DNA of 64,000 nucleotides from Parabacteroides sp. AM08-6 (GTDB lineage Bacteria > Bacteroidota > Bacteroidia > Bacteroidales > Tannerellaceae), in the NCBI RefSeq assembly GCF_003473295.1, contig NZ_QRMP01000016.1, positions 4,661 to 68,660 on the forward strand, read 5' to 3'. Of this stretch, positions 19,981 to 29,870 are shown one piece after another. The translations under genes and the position numbers were made by a program. The notes beneath the pieces are model-generated. The model was not told the DNA's origin and made no database searches. It was given only the letters and a program-made list of their open reading frames with translations. Positions within the stretch are counted from its first letter, which is position 1, and each line of letters opens with the position of its first letter.

Positions 19981-20016
19981 AAAAAAGAGGACCCGAAAAG
20001 GCCCTCTTTTTTATTT
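19981..20016. terminator. Bidirectional terminator between the TPR gene and rseP
   Basis: AAAAAAGAGG pairs exactly with CCTCTTTTTT across a 12-base loop, giving A- and T-runs on both sides. It sits between two converging genes and can end both transcripts. Confidence 0.85.
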
Positions 20017-20035
20017 CCTACACCAAAGAAATCTC

Positions 20036-21364
20036 CTATTTAAAGAAGAAACGAACCAAGTCGTTTCCATTTGCATAAATCAATAAAGCAAACAAAAGGA
20101 ACATTCCTGTGATTTGAGCATATTCAAGAAATTTGTCGCTTGGCTTACGACGAGCAATTACCTCATAAAGCAAGAACATCACATGTCCGCCATCCAATGC
20201 CGGAATAGGTAAGATGTTCATAAAGGCCAAGATAATGGAAAGAAATGCCGTACGCTGCCAAAATATTTTCCAATCCCATTGCGAAGGAAACAAACCGCCG
20301 ATAGTCCCGAATCCACCCAGATTGGAGGCACCTTCTTTCGTAAAGACATATTTCATGTCATTTACATAGCCCTTCAGCGTGTTTACCCCTAATTGAATAC
20401 CCGCAGGGAAGGATTCGAAGAAACCATACTTACGGGTAACCGTTTGATACAATTCACCCGGCAACATGGCATATACGCCCATTTTACCAGCCGTATCGGT
20501 ACGTAAACTCAGGGAAGCCGGCATACCATCCCGATAATAACCAATTGTTATCTCAGTGTCCTTATTTTTGGCCAGAATAGCCGAAACATCATCAAATGTA
20601 GGGGTTATCACTCCATTGATGGAAACGATGCTGTCTTTGGGCTGTAAACCGGCTAAAGCGGCCGGAGAACTGTTCCCGTCCACTTCGCGTACGACCATTG
20701 GGAAACGGAACGGATCGGCAAAGCCTTTTTTATCGCGCATCACGCGCTGCATCATATCGCCCGGCATAGAAATAACCGTTTCCACTCCATCACGTAGAAC
20801 AGTCACTGTTTTTGCTTCAACAACCTGACGAAAACTTTCTTCCCCAAAACGTTCTAATTCGACATCATCAGCTTTCAAAAGAATATCTCCGTCATGAAAA
20901 CCGACTTCTTGGAAAGTTTCGCTGTAATTCATACCAGCCTTCATATTCTTCAAAGGCAGATACGTGTCTCCCCAAGCATAAAGAATCATCGAATAAATAA
21001 ACAATGCCAACAGGAAATTGAATACAACCCCTGCAACCATAATCATCAATCGCTGTCCGGCAGGTTTCGAGCGAAATTCATAAGGCTGGGGCGGCTGTGC
21101 CATTTGCTCCTTGTCCATACTTTCGTCTATCATACCTGATATCTTGCAATAACCACCTAAAGGCAGCCAGCCGATACCATATTCAGTATCGCTATTTTTC
21201 GGTTTAAACTTAAAAAGTGAAAACCACGGGTCGAAAAAAAGGTAGAATTTCTCCACCCGCACTTTAAAAATACGGGCGAAAATAAAATGCCCGAACTCGT
21301 GGACCAGCACTAAAATTGACAAACTCAAAATAAGTTGTAGTGCCTTAATTAAAAATGTTTCCAT
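20036..21364 (-). CDS. rseP: RseP-type site-2 membrane metalloprotease
   Basis: A 442-residue intramembrane zinc protease of family M50B. The zinc motif HEFGH is in the first helix (LVLVHEFGHFIFARIF), two PDZ domains span about 130-300 (GFHDGDILLKADD and LQPKDSIVSINGV), and the third zinc ligand is in NILPIPALDGGHVMF. In other bacteria it releases sigma factors by cutting anti-sigma proteins and clears signal peptides. It is the last gene of the minus-strand operon with dxr and the cell-wall genes, ending at a shared terminator. Confidence 0.95.
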   Translation of the reverse strand: METFLIKALQLILSLSILVLVHEFGHFIFARIFKVRVEKFYLFFDPWFSLFKFKPKNSDTEYGIGWLPLGGYCKISGMIDESMDKEQMAQPPQPYEFRSKPAGQRLMIMVAGVVFNFLLALFIYSMILYAWGDTYLPLKNMKAGMNYSETFQEVGFHDGDILLKADDVELERFGEESFRQVVEAKTVTVLRDGVETVISMPGDMMQRVMRDKKGFADPFRFPMVVREVDGNSSPAALAGLQPKDSIVSINGVITPTFDDVSAILAKNKDTEITIGYYRDGMPASLSLRTDTAGKMGVYAMLPGELYQTVTRKYGFFESFPAGIQLGVNTLKGYVNDMKYVFTKEGASNLGGFGTIGGLFPSQWDWKIFWQRTAFLSIILAFMNILPIPALDGGHVMFLLYEVIARRKPSDKFLEYAQITGMFLLFALLIYANGNDLVRFFFK

Positions 21365-21431
21365 TTATTGTTTCTAATTTATTTTACTGTTAAAACATTT
21401 TGGCTACCGGATACCGGCAGTCCGTTTACAA

Positions 21432-22580
21432 CTAAAAAAAGGTTGCGGCTATCCGCCTGGCTTCCGCATCCGTCTCCACATAATCTTCATAAGCAGGAGT
21501 TGTAATGAAAGATGCCTTTTCCATTGTTTTTTCTATTACCTCACTCATTTGCAGGAAACCAATCTTATCCTGCAGGAAAGCAGCAACTACCACTTCGTTG
21601 GCTGCATTCAGAATACAAGGCATATTTCCTCCCTTGCGAACAGCTTCGAAAGCAAACGCCAGATTACGGAAACGTTCCATATCCGGTTCCTCAAAAGTGA
21701 GAGTCGAATATTGCCCGAAATCCAAACGGGGTGCTTTACTCTGCAAACGCTTCGGATAAGAAAAAGCATAGCTGATAGGCAATTTCATATCCGGAATACC
21801 CAATTGAGCGATTACGGCACCATCCTCAAACTGAACCATGGAATGAATAACCGACTGCGGATGCACGACAACTTGTATCTGTCCGGGTGTAACTCCAAAC
21901 AGCCATTTAGCTTCAATCATTTCAAATCCTTTATTCATCATGGAAGCAGAATCAATTGTAATTTTAGCTCCCATCTGCCAATTCGGATGCTTCAAAGCCT
22001 GTACTTTTGTCACTTGTGCCAGTTCATCCTTTGTTTTCGTCCGGAAAGGACCGCCCGATGCCGTAAGCAGTATCTTTTCCACAGAATTCTCCCATTCTCC
22101 GGCTAAACACTGAAAAATAGCAGAATGTTCAGAATCGACCGGAAGGATAGGAACTTTATATTCAGCAGCTAAGGCTGTAACCAACTCACCGGCAACAACC
22201 AAAGTCTCTTTATTGGCCAAAGCAATAGCTTTACCCGCTTTAATAGCAGAAATGGTAGGCCTAAGACCGGCATAACCGACCATGGCTGTCAATACCATAT
22301 CAATCGGCTCCGATTGCACCACTTGAGCTATTGCTTCCGAACCTGCCCAAACCTTGATAGGAAGGTCTTCCAACGCCTCCTTCAGTTCCGGATATTTCTG
22401 TTCATTGGCAATAACAACCACTTCGGGCATATATTTACGTGCCTGATTAATCAATAAATCAACCTGATTGTTGGCTGTCAACGCATATACTTCAAAAAGG
22501 TCAGGATGTTCGCTTACCACTTCCAGCGCCTGTGTTCCGATAGAGCCTGTCGAGCCCAATATGGCTAAATTTCTTTTCAT
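21432..22580 (-). CDS. dxr: 1-deoxy-D-xylulose 5-phosphate reductoisomerase
   Basis: This enzyme commits carbon to isoprenoids by the MEP pathway, converting DXP to MEP with NADPH and a divalent metal. At 382 residues it is normal length. The N-terminal dinucleotide motif is LGSTGSIGTQAL. ALANKETLVVAG, PVDSEHSAIFQCL (metal Asp/Glu) and TASGGPFR are intact family signatures. Isoprenoids supply undecaprenyl carriers, which fits the neighbouring murA. The gap to the M23 gene is 5 bp. Confidence 0.97.
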   Translation of the reverse strand: MKRNLAILGSTGSIGTQALEVVSEHPDLFEVYALTANNQVDLLINQARKYMPEVVVIANEQKYPELKEALEDLPIKVWAGSEAIAQVVQSEPIDMVLTAMVGYAGLRPTISAIKAGKAIALANKETLVVAGELVTALAAEYKVPILPVDSEHSAIFQCLAGEWENSVEKILLTASGGPFRTKTKDELAQVTKVQALKHPNWQMGAKITIDSASMMNKGFEMIEAKWLFGVTPGQIQVVVHPQSVIHSMVQFEDGAVIAQLGIPDMKLPISYAFSYPKRLQSKAPRLDFGQYSTLTFEEPDMERFRNLAFAFEAVRKGGNMPCILNAANEVVVAAFLQDKIGFLQMSEVIEKTMEKASFITTPAYEDYVETDAEARRIAATFF

Positions 22581-22585
22581 GAATA

Positions 22586-23458
22586 TTAAAAAGCTATATA
22601 TTCTTCGGGATTGACCGGATTACCTTTATACCACAACTCGAAATGAAGGTGCGGACCGGTCGATAATTTCCCTGTATTACCTACTAAAGCAATAGCTTCT
22701 CCGGCAACCACACGGTCTCCGATTTCCTTCAGTAATAGTTCGTTATGTTTATAAATAGATAAGAAGCCATTTTTATGCTGAACCTGGATAACATTGCCGG
22801 AATTCGGGTCGAAACCGGCAAAAGTAACAGTACCATCCAGTGTTGCAAGCACACTCTCTTTAGGTGCTGCGACCAAATCTACACCAAAATGGCGTGCATC
22901 CGCCTCATAATGAGAAGAGACTATCCCATTTACAGGTTTATAGAAAAAAACACCGTCTGTCGGAACCGGATTAGGGTCCAATACAGCCAAATTATATTTT
23001 TCAGCTTCTTCAAATTCCTTTACATATTCCGCTTCCTGTTTACTGCGAGGTATCTCAAAATCCGCCTGCGTACGAGCCAAAGAATCTATATTACGGATGG
23101 AATCGACCGACATTGTCCCGGAAAGAATACCGGCAACATTATCCAGATACAATTTATGGATTTGCAACATTCGTTCCAGCGAGTCGGCTCGAAGGGTATT
23201 TTGCATAATCTCTTTACGCACTTCCACATCCAGGTATCCCGGCAAATAGTTTCGTATCGGGGTTTTAATAATAATCAAAGCTGTAAAAGCTATCAGAAGA
23301 AAAGCGAACAGTGCCAGCATGGCAAATGCGGACAGTCGTGACAAACGGAACGACCAGACTTCTTCCAATGTACCTTCATTAAAAAAGGACAGCTTATATT
23401 TGAAGCGAATCCGATGCCAGAATGACTTTTTATTTGTACTTCGTTGCTTTTTTGCCAT
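22586..23458 (-). CDS. M23 family membrane-anchored peptidase
   Basis: A 290-residue protein with one membrane helix (about 36-56), a helical linker (60-165) and a C-terminal LytM domain. Zinc ligands are seen in HFGVDLVAAP and in GPHLHFELWYKG, so the enzyme looks active rather than a degenerate activator. It would cut peptidoglycan stem peptides in the periplasm, or control division amidases. Its position between rimM and dxr is a conserved Bacteroidota arrangement. Confidence 0.92.
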   Translation of the reverse strand: MAKKQRSTNKKSFWHRIRFKYKLSFFNEGTLEEVWSFRLSRLSAFAMLALFAFLLIAFTALIIIKTPIRNYLPGYLDVEVRKEIMQNTLRADSLERMLQIHKLYLDNVAGILSGTMSVDSIRNIDSLARTQADFEIPRSKQEAEYVKEFEEAEKYNLAVLDPNPVPTDGVFFYKPVNGIVSSHYEADARHFGVDLVAAPKESVLATLDGTVTFAGFDPNSGNVIQVQHKNGFLSIYKHNELLLKEIGDRVVAGEAIALVGNTGKLSTGPHLHFELWYKGNPVNPEEYIAF

Positions 23459-23474
23459 GTGTTTTTTATCAATT

Positions 23475-23996
23475 TCATAAATCCAGCAAACCTTCCGGTA
23501 CGGAAACGGTCAGCTTTTTATTTTCATGATCTGCCGAAAGAATCAGTTCCTCGGCAGCCGGCAATAAAATATCTTCTCCTTGGTGAGAAATCTGAAGAAG
23601 AACATTAATTGTCGACTCATCGACATCAGTTATTGTTCCTAACTCACCGTATTTATCGTCTACGACTATATAACCGATAAAGCTATCCCAAGTCATATTC
23701 CCCATCAGGTCATCTTCATCCATTTCATCCAGCGGGTAAAAAACTTCACGACCTGCAAATTCACGGGCAGCCCGTTCGTCATCTACATTTTTAAGTTTCA
23801 GCAAAATAACCGTATCTGTTTTATAACGATAATCTTCAACAAAGAAAGGGACTAAAATACCCTCTATCTCACACACGATATAAGCATCGTCGGAATCCTC
23901 AAAAACGTCACTGTTCGTCACGAGTGCAATTTCCCCTTTTATGCCATGAGGCTTGGCGAACTGTCCTATTTTGAATACATCTTCTTTTCTTATCAT
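23475..23996 (-). CDS. rimM: Ribosome maturation factor RimM
   Basis: A 173-residue protein that helps assemble the 30S head and 16S processing. The N-terminal barrel has FKIGQFAKPHGIKGEIAL, and the C-terminal PRC barrel has LMGNMTWDSFIGYIVVDDKY, then DILLPAAEELI. Length and motifs are standard. It lies 11 bp after murA and before the M23 gene. Confidence 0.96.
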   Translation of the reverse strand: MIRKEDVFKIGQFAKPHGIKGEIALVTNSDVFEDSDDAYIVCEIEGILVPFFVEDYRYKTDTVILLKLKNVDDERAAREFAGREVFYPLDEMDEDDLMGNMTWDSFIGYIVVDDKYGELGTITDVDESTINVLLQISHQGEDILLPAAEELILSADHENKKLTVSVPEGLLDL

Positions 23997-24007
23997 CGCA
24001 TGAATAT

Positions 24008-25312
24008 TTACAGACGGGTTATACGTGCTCCGATACTATTCAATCGTTTGTCAATATTTTGATACCCACGGTCTATCTGGTCAATATTATGAATATGACT
24101 GATACCATCCGCACTCATAGCTGCTATCAGCAATGCAATACCGGCGCGGATATCAGGCGATACCATATTGGAACCACGTAAACGAAAGCGATTCCCCAAT
24201 CCAATCACCGTAGCCCGGTGCGGGTCACAAAGGATAATCTGCGCTCCCATATCTATCAGTTTATCAACAAAAAACAGACGGCTTTCAAACATTTTCTGAT
24301 GAATCAAGACACTGCCAACGGCCTGAGTTGCCACAACCAGAAAAACACTCAACAAATCCGGAGTCAGTCCCGGCCACGGTGCATCGGCAATTGTCATGAT
24401 TGAACCATCGATAAAAGTATCTATCTGATACGAATCATGCGTAGGAATATGAATATCATCCCCAACCTGCTCCACTGTAATACCGAGCCGGCGAAACGAT
24501 TCCGGAATAATCCCCAGCATATCGTAACCTGTATTTTTTATTGTAATATCCGAACCAGTCATGGCAGCCATACCGATAAAACTGCCGACTTCAATCATAT
24601 CCGGCAAAATCGTATGCGTCGTACCGCCCAGACATTCCACACCTTCGATTGTCAGAAGATTGGAACCAACTCCCGAAATACGGGCCCCCATCCGGTTCAA
24701 CATAGAGGAAAGTTGTTGCAAATAAGGTTCACAAGCTGCGTTATAGATAGTCGTTTTACCTTCAGCTAACACGGCTGCCATCAAAATATTGGCTGTACCT
24801 GTCACTGAAGCCTCATCCAATAGCATATAAGTACCTTTCAAGCGTTTCGCCTCAATTTCGTACAATTGACGTTCGGCATCATAGCCAAAACAAGCTCCCA
24901 ATTTCTGGATACCTACAAAATGTGTATCCAAACGACGACGGCCAATCTTGTCTCCTCCCGGCTTCGGTATCAACGCCTTGCCGAAACGGGCAACCAGCGG
25001 TCCCACAATCATCACCGAGCCACGAAGTGAACCGCTTTTACGGATAAAATCTTCGGTTTGCAAATAATTAAGGTCGATATCGTCAGCTTGAAAAGTATAA
25101 GTATCAGCAGACGGATGTTCCACCTTTACACACATATCGCGCAAAAGCTGTATCAGGTTGTTCACATCCAAAATATCAGGTACATTATGAATAGTCACCT
25201 TTTCCGGAGTAAGCAGTGTCGCACAAATAACCTGCAAGGCCTCATTTTTAGCACCTTGAGGAATAATCTCTCCGGACAATCTGCAACCTCCTTCTATGAC
25301 AAAAGAACTCAT
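24008..25312 (-). CDS. murA: UDP-GlcNAc 1-carboxyvinyltransferase with Asp in place of the catalytic Cys
   Basis: The first committed step of peptidoglycan synthesis: it moves enolpyruvate from PEP to UDP-GlcNAc. At 434 residues it is full length, with EPSP-synthase-like repeats, GAKNEALQVI near the N-terminus and RGSVMIVGPLVARFG. In the loop that holds Cys115 in E. coli (PGGCxIGxRPVDLH) this protein reads PGGDKIGRRRLDTH, with Asp121. That change is known from mycobacteria and others to keep activity while removing the fosfomycin target. Its start overlaps the DUF4290 stop by 4 bases. Confidence 0.96.
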   Translation of the reverse strand: MSSFVIEGGCRLSGEIIPQGAKNEALQVICATLLTPEKVTIHNVPDILDVNNLIQLLRDMCVKVEHPSADTYTFQADDIDLNYLQTEDFIRKSGSLRGSVMIVGPLVARFGKALIPKPGGDKIGRRRLDTHFVGIQKLGACFGYDAERQLYEIEAKRLKGTYMLLDEASVTGTANILMAAVLAEGKTTIYNAACEPYLQQLSSMLNRMGARISGVGSNLLTIEGVECLGGTTHTILPDMIEVGSFIGMAAMTGSDITIKNTGYDMLGIIPESFRRLGITVEQVGDDIHIPTHDSYQIDTFIDGSIMTIADAPWPGLTPDLLSVFLVVATQAVGSVLIHQKMFESRLFFVDKLIDMGAQIILCDPHRATVIGLGNRFRLRGSNMVSPDIRAGIALLIAAMSADGISHIHNIDQIDRGYQNIDKRLNSIGARITRL

Positions 25313-25917
25313 CTGCCTTTACGCGTATAATTTTTCTTATTGTTATTATTGTTGTTGTTACGAGCCAGAATATCACGGCTTTCCGCCAGTTTATGCACTT
25401 CTTCATCCAGTACAATCTGTCCATCGGAAAGTTCATCCAAATCTTTAAATATTTTACGGTCGTCGACAGACTCCTTATTCCAAGTCAGGAACGACTTCTT
25501 CATCTGAGTGGCAAGTAGTTTAATCAATAAATCCTTCTCTGCTCCGGGTTCAAATTCCGTAGCCTTACGTATCATCAGTTCAAGTGTTTTTCCATAATGC
25601 CGATAACGGATACGGGAATTATTATACGGTAAACGTGGCGGACGGGAATACAAATCTTCTTTCTTTATAATTTCATACGGATAATCGATATCCAATTTGA
25701 AATCTGCCATAATAGCGAGGTGATCCCACAATATATGCTTAAAATCATTTACATCACGCAAATGAGGGAACATATTACCCATGATGTTTATAATAGAGTC
25801 GGCACAGCGTTTACGTTCTTCTCTGTCCTGAATAGTCACGCAATAGTCTACCATATTCTGAATATTACGTCCGTATTCGGGCATAACCAATTTTTTTTCT
25901 TCTGTATTATATTTCAT
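25309..25917 (-). CDS. DUF4290 protein, first gene of the murA operon
   Basis: A protein of about 202 residues, in a family found in Bacteroidota and of unknown function. The frame opens at 26040, but the Met at 25917 (MKYNTEEKKLVMPEYGRNIQ) is chosen because a promoter lies 21-51 bases upstream of it and the longer N-terminus has no support. Helical motifs are MVDYCVTIQDREERKRCAD and FKHILWDHLAIM. The C-terminus is an Asn run and Lys-rich (NNNNNNKKNYTRKGR). It overlaps murA by 4 bases, which suggests coupling with cell-wall synthesis. Confidence 0.85.
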   Translation of the reverse strand: MKYNTEEKKLVMPEYGRNIQNMVDYCVTIQDREERKRCADSIINIMGNMFPHLRDVNDFKHILWDHLAIMADFKLDIDYPYEIIKKEDLYSRPPRLPYNNSRIRYRHYGKTLELMIRKATEFEPGAEKDLLIKLLATQMKKSFLTWNKESVDDRKIFKDLDELSDGQIVLDEEVHKLAESRDILARNNNNNNNKKNYTRKGR

Positions 25918-25937
25918 TATTTCTTCTGTTAGTCCGG

Positions 25938-25968
25938 CAAAGTTACAGATTATAATTGACTTAAACAA
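25938..25968 (-). promoter_or_regulatory. Promoter of the DUF4290-murA-rimM-M23-dxr-rseP operon
   Basis: On the minus strand a TTG (-33) is followed after 20 bases by TAACTTTG, a match to TAnnTTTG. The start codon at 25917 is about 20 bases further on. This is the best-formed housekeeping promoter in the left half of the window. Confidence 0.7.
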
Positions 25969-26028
25969 TATAAGCGTTTGAAGGCATCCGGCAATATGTC
26001 CGCGTTTAAGAATATTTGATAAAGAAAC

Positions 26029-26067
26029 GAGGTTGTTCAAAGTTATATAACTTTTTTGAACAACCTC
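26029..26067 (-). terminator. Long hairpin downstream of the GH2 operon
   Basis: A perfect 13-base inverted repeat (GAGGTTGTTCAAA with TTTGAACAACCTC) encloses the palindrome GTTATATAAC. It lies between the end of the GH2 gene and the murA-operon promoter. It probably ends the carbohydrate operon transcript, although the T-tract is weak. Confidence 0.5.
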
Positions 26068-26140
26068 ATTTCCATAAGATGCAAGCTTTCGCCGGCATAA
26101 TCTATTCTCTTTTCGCTCTATGTCGCGAATGTTTCAGCTA

Positions 26141-27997
26141 TTACTCCGTTCCCGGTTGTTTACTGAAAATCGCATGAATACGCTTCATGTCGAACTTTGG
26201 TTTACGGTCATAATAATAAATACCGTTTTGTTCCTGTTCCACATCTGTCAGCTGTGTATAACAATAGCCCCAAACATCCTGGGATAGAGACAGGACCGCA
26301 TTCACCTGGCCTTCCAGACGCGCATAAAATTCATCGAGGGAACGAGGCGGTTCACCATATCCCCAAGAAGTATTCTGAGCACTCTGCATCTGTTGCGACG
26401 GGTTCCATTTTATTCCACCGAATTCATCTAACAGATAAGGCATATCTTTCTTATACTCAGGGAATACGTACTGGTCGGTATATTTCAGCCCGTTAAAGCC
26501 TATATTCTTCGGCATCAGCTGGATTTCCCATCTGGGCGTTCCGGACATATTGCCATTGTTGTACACCTGCTCTTTCAGCTTGACCGGATCTTGTTCGTAA
26601 TTATGGCTTGTCCAGATATCCGTAGCGACGTGTACCCCTCCACTTGCTCCGTGGAACGGACGAGTGGGGTCTATCAGCTTGGTAATATTATACAAATCGT
26701 GCATCAGGCGCGGATATTGAATACGATCCGGCCAAAATTCCTCATTTGTAGGTGTCCATATCAAAAGAGACGGATGATTACGGTCGCGTTGAACAATTTC
26801 AGTCCACTCGGCAATAAAATTACGAGCCACTTCAATGTCATTGCAATCCATTCCCCAACTGGAAGCTTCCCCCCAAGTCAGATACCCCATCTTATCCGCC
26901 CAATAGTAGAAACGTTCTTCGAAAACTTTCTGATGCAAACGCGCTCCGTTGAAACCGGCTTCCATCGACAATTCGATATCACGTTTCAGTGCCTCATCGC
27001 TCGGAGCAGTCCAGATTCCATCAGGATAAAAACCCTGATCCAACACCAAACGCTGATAATACGGCTTGTTGTTCAGATAAATCTTATTCCCCTCGATATG
27101 GACTTTACGCATGCCAACATAGGCATTTACCACATCCACAACATGACCATTCTTATCCAGTACTTTGTATTCAACATCATACAGGAACGGACTTTCAGGA
27201 CTCCAAGTTTTCATCTTCTTCACCGGAAGGACTGCCGTCGACAAAGAGCTGGCGGTAACAGTCTGAGTAGAAACCGTTTTACCGTTATCTTTCAACGTCA
27301 CCTGCAGTTTACCACCCAATTCCTTGTAGAAACGGGGACGTACCACCAGTTGTTGCTGGTCGATATCCGTCACGACCTGTACAGACTGTAAACCTTCCGG
27401 ATGTACGGCCTCCATCCAAACCGTCTGCCAAATACCAGTTGTACGAGTATAGTTGCAGGCATAGGACTCGAATTGCAAGTTTTGTTTACCACCCGGTTGT
27501 TTAGTACTGCGTACATCGCTTTCCACATATACAACCAAACTATGTGTCTGCCCCGGTTTTACCAACGAAGTAATATCAACGGAGAACGAAGAAGTTCCAC
27601 CAAAATGGCGGGCGGCAAATACGCCGTCCACATAAATTTCCGATTTATAGAAAACTGCTCCGAAATTCAGCAAGATATTCTTTCCGGTCCATTCCTGCGG
27701 AATCGTAATAGTACGCTGATACCAAAAATGATTGATAAAATCCTTATATCCCACTCCGGATAATTCGCTTTCCGGACAGAAAGGGACAATAATCTTTTTA
27801 TCAAAACCTTTCGATTTATAGAACTCGCGTTCCAAGCCGGAACCGCTGAAATCGAACGAACAAGTCCATTCGCCGTTCAAATTAACCCAATCGGCACGTT
27901 CGAACTGAGGACGTGGATATTCAGAACGCGGAACAGCCCATAAAGCGGTTATGCAACAAAACAACAAAAAAGAAGCAATGCTCAGTATTCGTTTCAT
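26141..27997 (-). CDS. GH2-family glycoside hydrolase (exported)
   Basis: A 618-residue enzyme with a signal peptide (to about 20), a sugar-binding jelly-roll (PRSEYPRPQFERADWVNLNG onward), an immunoglobulin-like domain (about 200-290) and a TIM barrel. The acid/base Glu is in IWTPTNEEFWP, and the nucleophile Glu is in LLDEFGGIKW. The family covers beta-galactosidase, glucuronidase, mannosidase and others; no residue here fixes the sugar. It is the last gene of a four-gene minus-strand operon, 19 bp after a second GH2. The two enzymes differ enough to have separate substrates. Confidence 0.92.
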   Translation of the reverse strand: MKRILSIASFLLFCCITALWAVPRSEYPRPQFERADWVNLNGEWTCSFDFSGSGLEREFYKSKGFDKKIIVPFCPESELSGVGYKDFINHFWYQRTITIPQEWTGKNILLNFGAVFYKSEIYVDGVFAARHFGGTSSFSVDITSLVKPGQTHSLVVYVESDVRSTKQPGGKQNLQFESYACNYTRTTGIWQTVWMEAVHPEGLQSVQVVTDIDQQQLVVRPRFYKELGGKLQVTLKDNGKTVSTQTVTASSLSTAVLPVKKMKTWSPESPFLYDVEYKVLDKNGHVVDVVNAYVGMRKVHIEGNKIYLNNKPYYQRLVLDQGFYPDGIWTAPSDEALKRDIELSMEAGFNGARLHQKVFEERFYYWADKMGYLTWGEASSWGMDCNDIEVARNFIAEWTEIVQRDRNHPSLLIWTPTNEEFWPDRIQYPRLMHDLYNITKLIDPTRPFHGASGGVHVATDIWTSHNYEQDPVKLKEQVYNNGNMSGTPRWEIQLMPKNIGFNGLKYTDQYVFPEYKKDMPYLLDEFGGIKWNPSQQMQSAQNTSWGYGEPPRSLDEFYARLEGQVNAVLSLSQDVWGYCYTQLTDVEQEQNGIYYYDRKPKFDMKRIHAIFSKQPGTE

Positions 27998-28016
27998 GAT
28001 TGGATTATACTAAATG

Positions 28017-29831
28017 CTATTTAGACATTTCATTTATAACAGCCTGATTGGCTTTCTTCACGGCATCCTCATTAATCTTAATAACCTTACGGTCATATGT
28101 CATAAGGCCGTTTACTTCGCCTTCAACATCGGTTGTCTGCGTATATACAGCAGCAGAGAAACCACGCTTAACCAAGTCTTTCAGATGATTGGCATATTTA
28201 ACATATTCGGCAGTTACCTCATCACCATTCTTGAACTGTATATAGCCCCAGTTACGTTTATTATTCCACCACAAATGGTTTTCCAAAGGTAAACCGATAC
28301 CGCCATATTCACCTAAAACAGTTACGCGCTGCGCATCAAACAGGAACATATCGGGACCCGGATAATTATGCAAGTCCAAAATATCGCCGCAAGCACGATG
28401 GTTACCACCACTTGCCGGATTTATCAGACGAGAAGGATCGTAAGATTTTGTCCACGCCACAACTTTTTCCGTATCGAACTGTCCCCATGCTTCGTTGAAA
28501 GGAACCCAAGTTACCACACTCGGATTAGACATACAGAAATCCATGATTTCTTTCCATTCCTGATAATAATTAGCTATAGACTCCGGAGTACGTTCCTTAT
28601 CCGTACCACCTCCATAAACATGAGGCTGCCAATTATTGCCCATATCTCCGCTCGGCATATCCTGCCATACCAAAATACCTTCTTTATCGCAATGATAATA
28701 CCAACGGGCCGGTTCAACCTTTACGTGTTTACGAATCATATTGAAACCCCAATCCTTAGTCTTCTGAATATCATACAGCAAAGCCTCATCTGTCGGTGCA
28801 GTATACAGACCGTCAGGCCACCAACCTTGATCCAGCGGACCATATTGGAAGAGCGGCTTGTTGTTCAAGCACATACGCATAATTCCATCTTTGTCGCGTG
28901 CCGCAGAAATCTTACGGAATGCAGTATAAGATTTTACTTCATCCAAAATCTTACCGTCTTTTGACAGAGAAACCTTCATATCATATAGATAAGGGTCAGA
29001 CGGACTCCATAAATTCGGGTTCTGAACTACCAAACGTAATTCTTTACCACTAATACCTTTAGCTGAAGCAACTACCTGGCCTTTATCCAGCAACTTTACC
29101 TCTACGATACCGGACGGGCAATTGCAAGAAGTGCCGACCGTCACATTCATTATATTGGTATCGATATTCGGAATCGCTTTGATAGACGTAATATGACCGG
29201 CAGCAACAGGTTCCAACCATACAGTCTGCCAAATACCGGTTACCGGAGTATACCAGATACCTTCCGGGCGAGAAGTTTGTTTTCCGCGCGGTTGGTAACC
29301 TCTATCACTCGGGTCCCAAACACGAACTACCAGCTTCTGATTGCTTTTCCCGTTCAGATAGGGAGTAATATTGAAAGAGAACGGAGTAAAACCGCCCTGA
29401 TGCGAACCGATTAAAATATCATTGACAAAAACATCAGTCTTCCAGTCTACAGCACCGAAGTTCAAAATAACATCTTTGTTTTTCCAGTTAGAAGGGACAG
29501 AGAATGTACGTTTATACCACAATTCATTCTTGTCGCCAACTTCCTTCTGCACACCCGAAAGAGAAGATTCCACAGCAAAAGGGACCAAGATATTCCCATC
29601 AAACGTAGCCGGTTCAGCCTGTCCTACCGGCTTGATGGCATATTCCCATTCGCCATTCAGGTTCATCCAGTCCGCACGTTCCATCAAAGGACGCGGATAC
29701 TCAGGCAATACATTCTTCGGATTAATCTGTTCCGCCCACTGTGTCTTAATCTTATCACCGGCAGGCTTCCACTGTGCTTGTGCACTCAACGTCAAAGCCA
29801 ATGCACAACATGCCAATAAGGTCTTTTTCAT
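28017..29831 (-). CDS. GH2-family glycoside hydrolase (exported), second copy
   Basis: A 604-residue enzyme with a signal peptide (MKKTLLACCALALTLSAQAQ). It has the same layout as its neighbour: jelly-roll, Ig-like domain and TIM barrel. The acid/base Glu is in WVPFNEAWGQFD, the nucleophile in VLGEYGGIGLP, and the signature SAAVYTQTTDVEGEVNGLM is near the C-terminus. The last stretch is also seen, decayed, at 37777-37893. The sugar is not determined; Bacteroides homologues of this length are often annotated beta-galactosidase. Confidence 0.92.
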   Translation of the reverse strand: MKKTLLACCALALTLSAQAQWKPAGDKIKTQWAEQINPKNVLPEYPRPLMERADWMNLNGEWEYAIKPVGQAEPATFDGNILVPFAVESSLSGVQKEVGDKNELWYKRTFSVPSNWKNKDVILNFGAVDWKTDVFVNDILIGSHQGGFTPFSFNITPYLNGKSNQKLVVRVWDPSDRGYQPRGKQTSRPEGIWYTPVTGIWQTVWLEPVAAGHITSIKAIPNIDTNIMNVTVGTSCNCPSGIVEVKLLDKGQVVASAKGISGKELRLVVQNPNLWSPSDPYLYDMKVSLSKDGKILDEVKSYTAFRKISAARDKDGIMRMCLNNKPLFQYGPLDQGWWPDGLYTAPTDEALLYDIQKTKDWGFNMIRKHVKVEPARWYYHCDKEGILVWQDMPSGDMGNNWQPHVYGGGTDKERTPESIANYYQEWKEIMDFCMSNPSVVTWVPFNEAWGQFDTEKVVAWTKSYDPSRLINPASGGNHRACGDILDLHNYPGPDMFLFDAQRVTVLGEYGGIGLPLENHLWWNNKRNWGYIQFKNGDEVTAEYVKYANHLKDLVKRGFSAAVYTQTTDVEGEVNGLMTYDRKVIKINEDAVKKANQAVINEMSK

Positions 29832-29870
29832 GATAACTTAATTTATTATTTATACTTAGTAAATTTCTAT

